DNA from: Pseudomonas sp. P8_229
Lineage (GTDB): Bacteria > Pseudomonadota > Gammaproteobacteria > Pseudomonadales > Pseudomonadaceae
Length of the DNA stretch: 64,000 nt
NCBI RefSeq assembly: GCF_034008635.1
Contig: NZ_CP125378.1
Coordinates: 920,001 to 984,000, forward strand
Direction of reading: 5' to 3'
Shown here: positions 16,367-24,671 of the stretch, piece after piece
Layout: each line of letters opens with the position of its first letter
Numbering within the stretch: the stretch's first letter is position 1
Notes under the pieces: generated by a model
What the model was told of the DNA's origin: nothing
What the model saw: the letters and a program-made list of their open reading frames with translations, nothing else
Database searches by the model: none
Made by a program: the position numbers and the translations under genes

Positions 16367-17557
16367 ATGTCGAAGAAATCCCGTTCCAAACTGTGGTTCC
16401 TGGTGCATAGCTGGCTCGCGCTGCCGATCTGGTTTTTTGTCCTGATCGTGTGTGTCACCGGCACGCTGGCGGTGGTCAGCCAGGAAATCGTCTGGCTGGC
16501 CAACCCGCAGATGCGCGCCAGTCAGCCGGCGGACGACGCACCGCTGCTCAGTTACGAGCAAGTGCTGGCCGCGATCAAGAAGGCCGAACCGCAATTGCTG
16601 GTCGAAAGCATCAGCCGCCCTGACGAATCGCATTTCGCCCTCGACGTCGAGGTCAGCTACCCCGACGGCCGCGCGCAGACGGTGTACGTCAACCCTTACA
16701 CCGGCGTGATCCAGGGCCCGGCGCCAGACTTCAACTTCAAGGCATTCACCCGTGCCCTGCACGGCTGGTGGCTGGTGCCGTTCACCAACGGTTTCAGCTG
16801 GGGCTGGTACCTGGTGTCGTTCCTCGGCCTGCCGATGCTCGCGTCGCTGGTCACCGGATTGGTGGTCTACAAACGCTTCTGGAAAGGCTTCTTCAAACCT
16901 ACGCTGCGTTTTCGCCACGGCGCGCGTATTTTCTGGGGCGATTTCCATCGACTGAGCGGCATCTGGTCGATCTGGTTCATCGCGGTGATCTCCATCACCG
17001 GCACCTGGTTTCTGATCCAGGCCATTCTGGCCGACAATCAGGTGTCGATCACCACCGAGCCGATCATTCCCGCCATGTCCCGGGAAAGCGTTCCGATGTC
17101 GAGCAACGCCAGTCCTGTGCCACGGATCAGCCTCGATCGCGCGGTGCAGATCGCCGAACAGCACATCCCCGGGCTGGAAGTCAGCTTCATCAGCCTGCCG
17201 GGCAATGCCTACAGCCACCTGAGTGTCGGCGGTCGCGGCTGGTATCCGCTGATGTTCCAGACCGCCACGCTCAACCCTTACACCGGCGACATGGCCGCCA
17301 CGCGATTGATCACTGACCGCTCCTCGCTGGAGTTCGTCACCGAGTCGATGCGTCCGTTGCACACCGGTGACTTCGGCGGCCTGTGGATCAAGCTGATCTG
17401 GTTCTTCTTCGGCCTGCTGCTGAGCATGATGGTGCTCAGCGGCCTGTTGATCTGGACCAAGCGCACCGCGCTGGCCACCGCCAACGCACTCAAGCGCGAG
17501 AATAAAAAGGTCCGCAGCACCCGCGTCAGCCGTGAACCGGCGGAGGTCAGCCTGTGA
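16367..17557 (+). CDS. fpvG: PepSY-domain inner-membrane reductase FpvG
   Basis: A 396-residue PepSY-associated membrane protein with about four transmembrane segments: residues about 15-37 (WFFVLIVCVTGTLAVV), 145-170, 200-222 and 350-372. A periplasmic PepSY region lies between them. In P. aeruginosa FpvG reduces Fe(III) in imported ferripyoverdine so that iron is freed in the periplasm. Its place at the head of eight genes in the order reductase, H, J, K, binding protein, ATPase, permease, second binding protein matches fpvGHJKCDEF. Confidence 0.88.
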   Translation: MSKKSRSKLWFLVHSWLALPIWFFVLIVCVTGTLAVVSQEIVWLANPQMRASQPADDAPLLSYEQVLAAIKKAEPQLLVESISRPDESHFALDVEVSYPDGRAQTVYVNPYTGVIQGPAPDFNFKAFTRALHGWWLVPFTNGFSWGWYLVSFLGLPMLASLVTGLVVYKRFWKGFFKPTLRFRHGARIFWGDFHRLSGIWSIWFIAVISITGTWFLIQAILADNQVSITTEPIIPAMSRESVPMSSNASPVPRISLDRAVQIAEQHIPGLEVSFISLPGNAYSHLSVGGRGWYPLMFQTATLNPYTGDMAATRLITDRSSLEFVTESMRPLHTGDFGGLWIKLIWFFFGLLLSMMVLSGLLIWTKRTALATANALKRENKKVRSTRVSREPAEVSL

Positions 17558-18096
17558 GCCAGTCCAACCGCATTGCCCAACCGTCCGCACTGCGCCGCTT
17601 CTGGCGCAAATGGCGCTTTCACCTGAACGCCTTGCTGCTGCTGATTCCGCTGGGCTTCATGCCCAAGTACTTCGCCGACGCCGCGCTGTTTCGCGGCGAC
17701 ATCGGCCTCGGCGAGCACGAGGTTGGCGAAGTGCAGGTCGGCCCGTGGAGCCTGCGCCTGGCCGAACTGCGTAACGAAGCGCCGCGCCTCAGTGGCCCCG
17801 CCGGTTACATGAAGGATTTCAATGCTGCCCTGTGCGACACCTGCGTCGAACAGGTCAAGGCCACCTACCTGCGCATCGGCAAACCCCGCAGCCTGCGCGC
17901 CGCCGGGGTGATCTTCTTCGGCACACCGTACCGCATGGGCGCGCAGTTGCCGGTAGCGGAAAAGACCCAGGCCGACGCCGAGCTGTGGATCACCATGGAA
18001 GGCTGGGACGGCAGCCTGCATCAAGCCTCGATTCCCCTGAGCCAGGCCTCCCCCGCCACCATTGCCTGGCTGAACAAACAAGGAGCCAAACCATGA
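17554..18096 (+). CDS. fpvH: FpvH, membrane partner of FpvG
   Basis: A 180-residue protein with one N-terminal transmembrane segment (LNALLLLIPLGFMPKYF) and a periplasmic domain containing CDTC, which might bind metal or thiols. It starts with GTG overlapping the fpvG stop by four bases and ends overlapping fpvJ as ATGA. It is recognised mainly by position in the fpv operon. In P. aeruginosa the homologue helps FpvG in iron release from pyoverdine. Confidence 0.8.
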   Translation: MSQSNRIAQPSALRRFWRKWRFHLNALLLLIPLGFMPKYFADAALFRGDIGLGEHEVGEVQVGPWSLRLAELRNEAPRLSGPAGYMKDFNAALCDTCVEQVKATYLRIGKPRSLRAAGVIFFGTPYRMGAQLPVAEKTQADAELWITMEGWDGSLHQASIPLSQASPATIAWLNKQGAKP

Positions 18097-18434
18097 ACCG
18101 CGTTCAACGCCCCTCCCGCCTGCGGTTGCGCGCCGCGTTGCTGCTGTTGTGCAGCGGTTTCAGCGCCGGCGCCCTGGCCCACAACCCGATGTGCGAATGC
18201 AAGGCCGTCGATGCCGAGCAGATCAAATGCACCGGTGGTTTTTCCGACGGCAGCGGTGCCCCCGGGGTGACCCTGGACGTTATCGGCTACGACGAAACCA
18301 TTCTGGTGCCGGGCAAGCTCGGCGCCGACTCGAGCCTGACCTTCAAGAAACCGGCGGCCGAGTTCTACGTGCTGTTCGACGCCGGCCCCGGCCACGTCGT
18401 GGAAATCGACCAAGCGGACATCGAAGCCCCATGA
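18093..18434 (+). CDS. fpvJ: FpvJ, small periplasmic protein
   Basis: A 113-residue exported protein with a signal peptide (ALLLLCSGFSAGALA, cleavage near residue 29). The mature start AHNPMCECKAVDAEQIKC has three cysteines that suggest metal or disulfide binding. It overlaps its neighbours by four bases on both sides, so it is tightly coupled in the fpv operon. The role is inferred from the position-equivalent P. aeruginosa gene; biochemical function is not established from sequence. Confidence 0.78.
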   Translation: MNRVQRPSRLRLRAALLLLCSGFSAGALAHNPMCECKAVDAEQIKCTGGFSDGSGAPGVTLDVIGYDETILVPGKLGADSSLTFKKPAAEFYVLFDAGPGHVVEIDQADIEAP

Positions 18435-19006
18435 GTACGCCCACCACGCAAGTCGTCCGCCCGGCCGGTGCCGGCCATGAAACCCTCAATATCCTGCTGC
18501 TGTGCCTGCTGATCCTCGCGGTTGCCGGGTCGGTGGTGGCGTGGCGCGGGGTGTCCCATGAACCGCAGCCGGTTGCCAGCCATCAGCTCGATGCCCGGCG
18601 CGACCTCAGCGCCGCCGAACAAGGCATCTACGCCGACCTGCGGGTGACCCTCGACGAAATCCGCCTGTTGCGCGAAGAGCAGCAAATCCTGCCGACGCCA
18701 CAGACCCTGGCCGACGAAGGTTTCGCCCCGTTTGCCGAGGACGCCAGCTCGGTCAGCCGTGGCGGACATGCCTGGCAGTTGCTGGCGGATACCGCCTATT
18801 TCGGCCACAGCCAGTCGTCCGCCGTGGCCGGATCGTTCGTGATGCTGCTGAGCGCCGATGCCAATGCCGCGCCGGACATCTGGCTCAACCGCGCCGCCGA
18901 TCTGCAGACGCCCGCCGAACTGACCGACGCCGCGCTGTCGGCCGCAGGCTGGAAGCAGATCGTCGCGCAATTCGATGCCGGCGTGACCCGCGAGCATCGC
19001 CACTGA
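18431..19006 (+). CDS. fpvK: FpvK (DUF6162-type) membrane-anchored protein
   Basis: A 191-residue protein with one transmembrane helix near the N-terminus (ILLLCLLILAVAGSVVAW, about residues 20-38) and a periplasmic helical domain (EQGIYADLRVTLDEIRLLREEQ). It begins ATGA on the fpvJ stop. The sequence resembles the DUF6162 family, which I recall as accompanying metal ABC importers. It is assigned fpvK by operon order; function is unknown beyond a part in ferripyoverdine processing. Confidence 0.78.
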   Translation: MSTPTTQVVRPAGAGHETLNILLLCLLILAVAGSVVAWRGVSHEPQPVASHQLDARRDLSAAEQGIYADLRVTLDEIRLLREEQQILPTPQTLADEGFAPFAEDASSVSRGGHAWQLLADTAYFGHSQSSAVAGSFVMLLSADANAAPDIWLNRAADLQTPAELTDAALSAAGWKQIVAQFDAGVTREHRH

Positions 19007-19041
19007 ACCTTCGCCTTCACCCCAGAGAAGACCGCTTGCCC

Positions 19042-19971
19042 ATGTCTATTTCATCGCCTCGCCGTCCCTTCCTGCGCTTGCTGCTGGCTGGCCTTTGCGC
19101 CTGTCTGCTGAGCCCGCTGGTCAGCGCCGATCCAGCCAAACGCCTGCGCATCGGCATCACCCTGCACCCGTATTACAGCTATGTGGCGAACATCGTCGGC
19201 GACAAGGCCGACGTGGTGCCGCTGATTCCCGCCGGCTTCAACCCGCACGCCTACGAGCCACGGGCCGAAGACATCAAACGCATCAGCGGGCTCGACGTGA
19301 TCGTGCTCAACGGGGTCGGCCATGACGACTTCGCCGACCGGATGATCGCCGCCAGCGAAACGCCGAACATCAAGACCATCGAAGCCAACGAGAATGTGCC
19401 GCTGCTGGCGGCCACCGGTACCGCCGCGCGTGGTGCCGGCAAAGTGGTCAACCCGCACACCTTCCTGTCGATCAGTGCCTCGATTGCCCAGGTCAACAAC
19501 ATCGCCCGCGAGCTGGGCAAACTCGACCCGGACAACGCCAGGACTTACACGCAGAACGCCCGTGCCTACGGCAAACGCCTGCGGCAGATGCGCGCCGATG
19601 CCCTGGCGAAACTGACCCAGGCCCCCAACGCCGAACTGCGTGTGGCCACGGTACACGCGGCGTACGACTATCTGCTGCGCGAATTCGGCCTGGAAGTCAC
19701 CGCCGTGGTCGAGCCAGCCCATGGCATCGAACCCAGCCCGAGCCAGTTGAAAAAGACCATCGACCAACTGCGCGAACTCGACGTGAAGGTGATCTTCTCC
19801 GAGATGGACTTCCCGTCCACCTACGTCGAAACCATTCAGCGTGAATCGGGCGTGAAGCTGTACCCGCTGTCGCACATCTCTTACGGCGAATACAGCGCCG
19901 ACAAATACGAAAAGGAAATGACCGGCAACCTCAACACCGTGGTGCGGGCGATTCAGGAGTCCGGGGCATGA
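19042..19971 (+). CDS. fpvC: FpvC, periplasmic metal-binding protein
   Basis: A 309-residue cluster A-I (ZnuA/TroA-like) solute-binding protein with a signal peptide ending near SPLVSA-DPAK. Likely metal ligands are His in FNPHAYEP and VNPHTFLS, His in ATVHAAYDY and Glu/Asp in SEMDFPST, the standard pattern of metal clusters. In the fpv system, FpvC takes reduced iron in the periplasm. It starts at 19042 and ends overlapping fpvD (ATGA). Confidence 0.87.
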   Translation: MSISSPRRPFLRLLLAGLCACLLSPLVSADPAKRLRIGITLHPYYSYVANIVGDKADVVPLIPAGFNPHAYEPRAEDIKRISGLDVIVLNGVGHDDFADRMIAASETPNIKTIEANENVPLLAATGTAARGAGKVVNPHTFLSISASIAQVNNIARELGKLDPDNARTYTQNARAYGKRLRQMRADALAKLTQAPNAELRVATVHAAYDYLLREFGLEVTAVVEPAHGIEPSPSQLKKTIDQLRELDVKVIFSEMDFPSTYVETIQRESGVKLYPLSHISYGEYSADKYEKEMTGNLNTVVRAIQESGA

Positions 19972-20816
19972 TGGTAAAAGAAACCCTCTCTGACACCCCC
20001 CAATCCCCTGTGGGAGCGAGCCTGCTCGCGAAAGCGCCTGGCCACTCAACCACATCGTTGAATGACACACCGCCATCGCGAGCAGGCGAAGGCCTACAAA
20101 GGGTGAGCGGGCCGACACTGGATTTTGCGCAGGTCAGCCTGACGCTTGGACGCACGACGATTCTCGACCACGTCAGCTTCCAGGTTCAGCCCGGCCACGT
20201 GCACGCACTGGTCGGCCCCAACGGCGGCGGCAAGAGTTCGCTGATCAAGACTTTGCTCGGGCAGATGCCGCATCAAGGTCAACTGAGCCTGCACTGGCCC
20301 GGTGAGCCCGGCACCATCGGTTACGTGCCGCAGGCGCTGGAGTTCGATCGCGGCCTGCCGATGACCGTCGACGATTTCATGGCCGCCATGTGCCAGCGCC
20401 GTCCGGCGTTTCTTGGCCTGAGCAAACACTACGCCAAGGCCATCGGCGAAGCGCTGGAACGGGTCGGCATGCAGGACAAACGCAAGCGGCGCATGGGCGC
20501 GCTGTCCGGCGGTGAGCGGCAACGCGTGCTGCTCGCCCAGGGACTGATTCCGCCGCCGCAACTGCTGGTGCTGGATGAGCCAATGTCGGCGCTCGACGAA
20601 GCCGGGATTCAGGTGTTCGAACGCCTGCTCGGCGACTGGCGCGCTGCCGGCATCACGGTGCTGTGGATCGAGCACGATCTGGAAGCGGTCAAGCGCCTGG
20701 CCGATCGGGTCACCGGCCTCAACCGTCGCGTGCTGTTCGACGCCACGCCGCAACAGGCGCTGACCCCGGAGCGGCTGCTGACGTTGTTTTCGACGCATCC
20801 ACGGAGCGCTGTCTGA
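19968..20816 (+). CDS. fpvD: FpvD, ABC transporter ATPase with REPIN-encoded N-terminus
   Basis: A 282-residue ATPase: Walker A GPNGGGKSS, signature LSGGERQRV, Walker B LLVLDEPMSALDE and H-loop WIEHD. The catalytic domain starts only at about residue 50 (PTLDFAQVSLTLG). Residues about 13-45 (SPVGASLLAK onwards) are a translated REPIN. The ATG at 19968 has AGGAG at eight bases and overlaps the fpvC stop. The alternative GTG at 20103 lies at the end of the REPIN with poor spacing, so the longer form is likelier. It energises the FpvE permease. Confidence 0.85.
   Translation: MMVKETLSDTPQSPVGASLLAKAPGHSTTSLNDTPPSRAGEGLQRVSGPTLDFAQVSLTLGRTTILDHVSFQVQPGHVHALVGPNGGGKSSLIKTLLGQMPHQGQLSLHWPGEPGTIGYVPQALEFDRGLPMTVDDFMAAMCQRRPAFLGLSKHYAKAIGEALERVGMQDKRKRRMGALSGGERQRVLLAQGLIPPPQLLVLDEPMSALDEAGIQVFERLLGDWRAAGITVLWIEHDLEAVKRLADRVTGLNRRVLFDATPQQALTPERLLTLFSTHPRSAV
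20005..20103. repeat. REPIN inside the fpvD reading frame
   Basis: CCCCTGTGGGAGCGAGCCTG (from 20005) and the inverted arm ATCGCGAGCAGGCGAAGGCC (from 20075) enclose about 43 bp. The element lies between the fpvC stop and the conserved part of fpvD and is open in the fpvD frame throughout. Confidence 0.85.
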
Positions 20817-21715
20817 TGAGTTACGAAGCCTTTCGTTTGATGGTTCAGGGCTGGGCCTCCTCCGGTTATCTGCCGGAAGCGCTGGCCTATGGTTTTGTCG
20901 TGAATGCACTGCTCGCCGGCCTGTTGATCGGCCCGGTGCTCGGCGGCCTCGGCACACTGGTGGTGGTCAAGCGTTTCGCGTTTTTCTCCGAAGCGGTCGG
21001 TCACGCGGCGCTGACCGGCGTGGCCATCGGCATTCTGCTCGGCGAGCCCTACACCGGGCCGTACGGCAGCCTGTTCGGCTACTGTCTGTTGTTCGGCATC
21101 CTGCTCAACTACTTGCGCAACCGCACCGGTCTGGCGCCGGATACGCTGATTGGCGTGTTTCTCTCGGTGTCGCTGGCGTTGGGGGCGAGCCTGCTGCTGA
21201 TTCTGGCCGGCAAGATCAACGTGCACATTCTGGAGAACGTGCTGTTCGGTTCAGTGCTGACGGTCAACGGCAACGACCTGCTGGTGCTGGCGATCGTCGG
21301 TTCGCTGGTCATGGCCCTGGCGCTGCCGCTGTACAACCGCATCATGCTCGCCAGTTTCAATCCGCAACTGGCGGCGGTGCGTGGCGTCGCGGTGAAGACC
21401 CTGGACTACCTGTTCGTGATTCTGGTGACGCTGATCACCGTCGCGGCAGTGAAGGTCATCGGCGCGATTCTGGTCGGCGCGCTGCTGGTGATTCCGGCAG
21501 CGGCGGCGCGCTTGCTCAGCCAGTCGCTGAAGGGCTTTTTCTGGTGTTCGGTGCTGATTGCCACCGTCAGCACCTTGTGCGGAATTCTCGCCCCGATCAT
21601 CTTCGATCTGCCGATTCCGTCCGGCGCCGCGATCATTCTGGTCGCCGGCATTGCCTTCGCCCTCGCCGCGATTGCGCGCGGGGTTGTTCCGAGTCTGAAA
21701 GGGAACCTTGGATAA
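20816..21715 (+). CDS. fpvE: FpvE, metal ABC transporter permease
   Basis: A 299-residue inner-membrane permease of the ABC-3 (ZnuB/TroC) family with eight or nine hydrophobic helices. FFSEAVGHAALTGVAIG and KVIGAILVGALLVIPAAAARLL are the conserved signature helices of this family. The ATG at 20816 overlaps the fpvD stop by one base. With FpvD it forms the importer for iron released from pyoverdine; direct metal specificity cannot be read from sequence. Confidence 0.9.
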   Translation: MSYEAFRLMVQGWASSGYLPEALAYGFVVNALLAGLLIGPVLGGLGTLVVVKRFAFFSEAVGHAALTGVAIGILLGEPYTGPYGSLFGYCLLFGILLNYLRNRTGLAPDTLIGVFLSVSLALGASLLLILAGKINVHILENVLFGSVLTVNGNDLLVLAIVGSLVMALALPLYNRIMLASFNPQLAAVRGVAVKTLDYLFVILVTLITVAAVKVIGAILVGALLVIPAAAARLLSQSLKGFFWCSVLIATVSTLCGILAPIIFDLPIPSGAAIILVAGIAFALAAIARGVVPSLKGNLG

Positions 21716-22621
21716 ATGGCTTTCTCATTGCGCAAACTGACCCTGGCCATGGCCCTGTGCGGCGTGGTCTGCAGCCCGTTGCTGGCGGCTGAAAACCCTA
21801 AACCGCTGCGCGTACTGGCCTCGTTGCCCATCACCTATGGCCTGGGCGAAGTGCTGCTCAAAGGCACTGACGTCAGCCTCGAACGCGCGGCTCCGGCGAA
21901 TCTGCCGGGCAGCCGCCAGACCGCGTATTTCACCGGTCGCGGTGCGCCGGCACTGGGCAAGCTGGCCTCCGGCGCCGATGCAGTGATCGGCGTACGCTCG
22001 CTGTGGGCCGACGATCCGCTGTACCCGATTGCGAGGCGCAGCAACATTCGCATTGTCGAGGTCGACGCGGCGCGTCCAGTGGATGGCGCCCTGCCCGGGA
22101 TTGCCGTGCAACCGGGAATCAAGGTCGATGGCTTGAACAGTCAGCCATGGCTGGCGAGCAACAACATGGGGCGCATGGCCGACGTGATGGCGGCGGATCT
22201 GGTGCGCCTGGCGCCGTCCGCCAAACCGAAAATCGAGGCCAACCTGGCGGCATTGAAACAGCGCTTGCTCAGGCTCAGTGCCGACAGCGAAGCGCGTCTG
22301 GCCGAGGCCGACAACCTGAGCGTGATGAGCCTTAGCGATCACTTCGGTTACCTGATCGGCAGCCTGAATCTGGAGCTGATCGGCGAGGATCCACGACCGG
22401 ATGCCGAATGGACTCCGGAGGATCTGCAGAAACTCACGGCGACGCTCAAGGACAACGACGTGGCGCTGGTGCTGCATCATCGTCAGCCATCGGAAGCGGT
22501 GAAAGCGGCGATTGCCGAGTCGGGGAGTCGCTTGCTGGTGTTGAGTACCGATGCCGAGGATCCGGTGGCGGAGCTGGAGGGGAATGTGGATTTGCTGCTC
22601 AAGGGGCTGAGCGGGGCGTAG
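21716..22621 (+). CDS. fpvF: FpvF, second periplasmic binding protein
   Basis: A 301-residue ZnuA/TroA-type binding protein with signal peptide ending LLA-AENPK. It starts immediately after the fpvE stop with no gap. The sequence is divergent: few histidines, with LSDHFGYL where a metal His is usual. In P. aeruginosa FpvF and FpvC are both periplasmic and form a complex, FpvF binding ferripyoverdine. This is the last gene of the operon; a REPIN and a terminator follow. Confidence 0.85.
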   Translation: MAFSLRKLTLAMALCGVVCSPLLAAENPKPLRVLASLPITYGLGEVLLKGTDVSLERAAPANLPGSRQTAYFTGRGAPALGKLASGADAVIGVRSLWADDPLYPIARRSNIRIVEVDAARPVDGALPGIAVQPGIKVDGLNSQPWLASNNMGRMADVMAADLVRLAPSAKPKIEANLAALKQRLLRLSADSEARLAEADNLSVMSLSDHFGYLIGSLNLELIGEDPRPDAEWTPEDLQKLTATLKDNDVALVLHHRQPSEAVKAAIAESGSRLLVLSTDAEDPVAELEGNVDLLLKGLSGA

Positions 22622-22643
22622 TTTCAGTTGCACCGCGTTATCG

Positions 22644-22725
22644 CTCTTCGCGAGCAGGCTCGCTCCCACACTGGATCTGTGTCACTCATAAATCCCCTGT
22701 GGGATCGAGCCTGCTCGCGAAGAGG
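22644..22725. repeat. REPIN after the fpv operon
   Basis: CTCTTCGCGAGCAGGCTCGC (from 22644) and TCGAGCCTGCTCGCGAAGAG (to 22725) are inverted arms around about 28 bp. It lies 3' of fpvF, ahead of a shared terminator. Confidence 0.85.
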
Positions 22726-22754
22726 CCCGCCAAAACACCACAAATGCCGGCCAT

Positions 22755-22797
22755 GAAAAAACCCGCTGACTGTCACCAGTCCAGCGGGTTTCTTTTT
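22755..22797. terminator. Bidirectional terminator between fpvF and mbtH
   Basis: AAACCCGCTG (22759-22768) pairs with CAGCGGGTTT (22782-22791), with inner pairing ACTG/CAGT. TTTCTTTTT follows on the plus strand and TTTTTTC on the minus strand. It ends both the fpv transcript and the mbtH transcript. Confidence 0.85.
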
Positions 22798-22807
22798 GGC
22801 CGACGAG

Positions 22808-23032
22808 TTACTGAGCAGCCGCCTGCCCTTCCATCTTCTGGCGCAGGCTCAGCGGACGCATGTCGGTCCAGACTTCCTCGATGTAGGCCAGACATTCCTT
22901 TTTCAGGCCGCTCTTGCCCACGGTGCGCCAGCCTTGCGGCACGGCTTTGTAATCCGGCCAGATCGAATATTGCTCTTCGTGGTTGACCACGACCTGAAAG
23001 AGGATGTCCTCGCGGTCGAATACTGACGTCAT
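22808..23032 (-). CDS. mbtH: MbtH-like NRPS accessory protein
   Basis: A 74-residue MbtH-family protein. The family pattern is clear: [20 protein letters not shown] with the conserved Trp residues, then [15 protein letters not shown]. MbtH proteins bind adenylation domains of NRPS enzymes and raise their folding and activity; here the likely partners are PvdL and the other pyoverdine synthetases. It lies downstream of pvdH on the same strand, as PA2412 does beside pvdH, but has its own PvdS-type promoter and leader. Confidence 0.95.
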   Translation of the reverse strand: MTSVFDREDILFQVVVNHEEQYSIWPDYKAVPQGWRTVGKSGLKKECLAYIEEVWTDMRPLSLRQKMEGQAAAQ

Positions 23033-23057
23033 GCTGGTTCTCCATCACAGTAGGGGT

Positions 23058-23080
23058 GGGCTGCACACGGGGTGCAGCCG
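23058..23080 (-). other. Hairpin in the mbtH leader
   Basis: GGGCTGCAC and GGTGCAGCC on the plus strand pair across the short loop ACGG, giving an eight-to-nine base-pair stem in the expected mbtH 5' leader, about 25 nt before the start codon. No T-run follows on the minus strand, so it is more likely an mRNA structure than a terminator. Confidence 0.4.
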
Positions 23081-23094
23081 GGTATGTAGAAAGA

Positions 23095-23118
23095 ACGTTG
23101 GGCGCTGAGAAAAATTTA
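23095..23118 (-). promoter_or_regulatory. PvdS (iron-starvation) promoter of mbtH
   Basis: Minus strand TAAAT (23114-23118), 16 bases, then CGT (23095-23097), the exact pattern of PvdS-dependent promoters. The TAAAT overlaps the pvdH stop codon (23116-23118). Transcription would start near 23085, about 53 nt before mbtH. Confidence 0.78.
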
Positions 23119-24528
23119 CCCGGCGGCCGTGGCGGCGGCCAAGGCACGGCCGAAGATCTCGGCAACGCGGTCGATTTCCGCAGCGCTGATCACCAGTGGC
23201 GGCAGGAAACGCACCACCGCGCCATGGCGGCCGCCCAGCTCCAGAATCAGCCCGCGCTTGAGGCATTCGCGCTGCACCAGCGGTGCCAGGCGGGCGAAGG
23301 CCGGCGGATGGCCGAGGGCATCCGGCGTACCGTTCGGGTCCACCAGTTCGACACCGAGCATCAAGCCGCGACCACGAATGTCGCCCAGTTGCGGGAAGTC
23401 TCGTTGCAGGATGCGCAGGTGTTCGCTCAGACGCTCGCCCATGGCGGCAGCGTGTTCGCAGACCTTGTGCTCAAGCAGATAACGCATCACCGCAGAACCG
23501 GCGGCCATTGCCATCTGATTGCCACGGAAGGTGCCGGCATGGGCGCCCGGTTGCCAGGTGTCGAGCCAGTCGCGATAGATCACCACCGCCAATGGCAGAC
23601 TGCCGCCGATGGCTTTGGACAGCACCACCACGTCCGGGATGATGTCGGCATGTTCGAAGGCAAACATTTTGCCGGTGCGGGCGAAACCACTCTGGATCTC
23701 GTCCACGATCAGCGCCACACCAGCCTTCTCGGTGATCCGACGCAAGCCGCGCAGCCACTCGATGTCGGCCGGAATCACCCCGCCCTCGCCCTGCACCGCC
23801 TCGACAATCACCGCCGCCGGCAACTGCACCCCGGCTTCGGGGTCATTGAGCAGGTTTTCCAGATAACTCAGGTTGGCTTTCACCCCGGCCGCGCCGCCAA
23901 GGCCGAACGGGCAGCGGTAGTCATACGGGAACGGCATGAACTGCACGCCATTGCTGAGCAAGGCCCCCAGCGGCTTCTTCGGCCCCAGGCTGCCCATCAG
24001 GCTCAACGCACCCTGGCTCATGCCGTGATAACCGCCGGAGAATGACAGCACGGTGCTGCGCCCGGTGGCGGTGCGCACCAGTTTCAACGCGGCTTCCACC
24101 GCATCGGTGCCGGTCGGGCCGCAGAACTGGATCTTCGCCTCGGCCGCCAGCGCTGGCGGCAGCAAGCCGAACAGGTCCTGGACGAATTGATCCTTGACCG
24201 GTGTGGTCAGGTCGAGGGTGTGCAGCGGCAACTCATCGGCAAGCACTTGCTGGATCGCCTCGATCACCACCGGGTGGTTGTGCCCCAAGGCCAAGGTGCC
24301 GGCACCGGCCAGGCAATCGATGAAGCTACGGCCTTCAACGTCTTCGACATACAGGCCCTTGGCGCGCTTGAGCGCCAGCGGAATGCGTCGCGGGTAACTG
24401 CGGGCATTGGACTCCTGCTGGCTCTGACGGGCCAGCAGTGGCGATTCGTTGAACTGATACAGGGTTTCTGCCGGCGCGGAGGCAATCCGGGCCGACGGCT
24501 CTTCGATAAGGCTGGTGGCGACTGACAT
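23116..24528 (-). CDS. pvdH: Diaminobutyrate-2-oxoglutarate aminotransferase PvdH
   Basis: A 470-residue class III PLP aminotransferase that makes L-2,4-diaminobutyrate, a building block of the pyoverdine chromophore loaded by PvdL. Visible motifs are CLAGAGTLALGHNHP, GPTGTDAVEAALKL (cofactor phosphate), LIVDEIQSGFARTG and the PLP lysine in VVLSKAIGG. The start at 24528 begins MSVATSL and has GAGGGGTCGAGAG upstream. A perfect PvdS box precedes it and the mbtH-like gene follows, the same order as P. aeruginosa PA2413-PA2412. Confidence 0.94.
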   Translation of the reverse strand: MSVATSLIEEPSARIASAPAETLYQFNESPLLARQSQQESNARSYPRRIPLALKRAKGLYVEDVEGRSFIDCLAGAGTLALGHNHPVVIEAIQQVLADELPLHTLDLTTPVKDQFVQDLFGLLPPALAAEAKIQFCGPTGTDAVEAALKLVRTATGRSTVLSFSGGYHGMSQGALSLMGSLGPKKPLGALLSNGVQFMPFPYDYRCPFGLGGAAGVKANLSYLENLLNDPEAGVQLPAAVIVEAVQGEGGVIPADIEWLRGLRRITEKAGVALIVDEIQSGFARTGKMFAFEHADIIPDVVVLSKAIGGSLPLAVVIYRDWLDTWQPGAHAGTFRGNQMAMAAGSAVMRYLLEHKVCEHAAAMGERLSEHLRILQRDFPQLGDIRGRGLMLGVELVDPNGTPDALGHPPAFARLAPLVQRECLKRGLILELGGRHGAVVRFLPPLVISAAEIDRVAEIFGRALAAATAAG

Positions 24529-24630
24529 CTCTCGACCCCTCAATACGCTATGGATAGTGACCAAAACAGCACACCGCACAGGTGCGCGTTCCGGTCGCGG
24601 GGCGCACATGCAGGTTTTCCTGTTCTGGAA

Positions 24631-24654
24631 ACGCTTAAGCGGGGCGAGGATTTA
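24631..24654 (-). promoter_or_regulatory. PvdS promoter of pvdH
   Basis: Minus strand CTAAATCC (TAAAT at 24650-24654) then 16 bases and CGT (24631-24633). This is an exact iron-starvation box. The predicted start near 24621 leaves a leader of about 90 nt before pvdH. Confidence 0.82.
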
Positions 24655-24671
24655 GACCCTTGATCGAGTTG

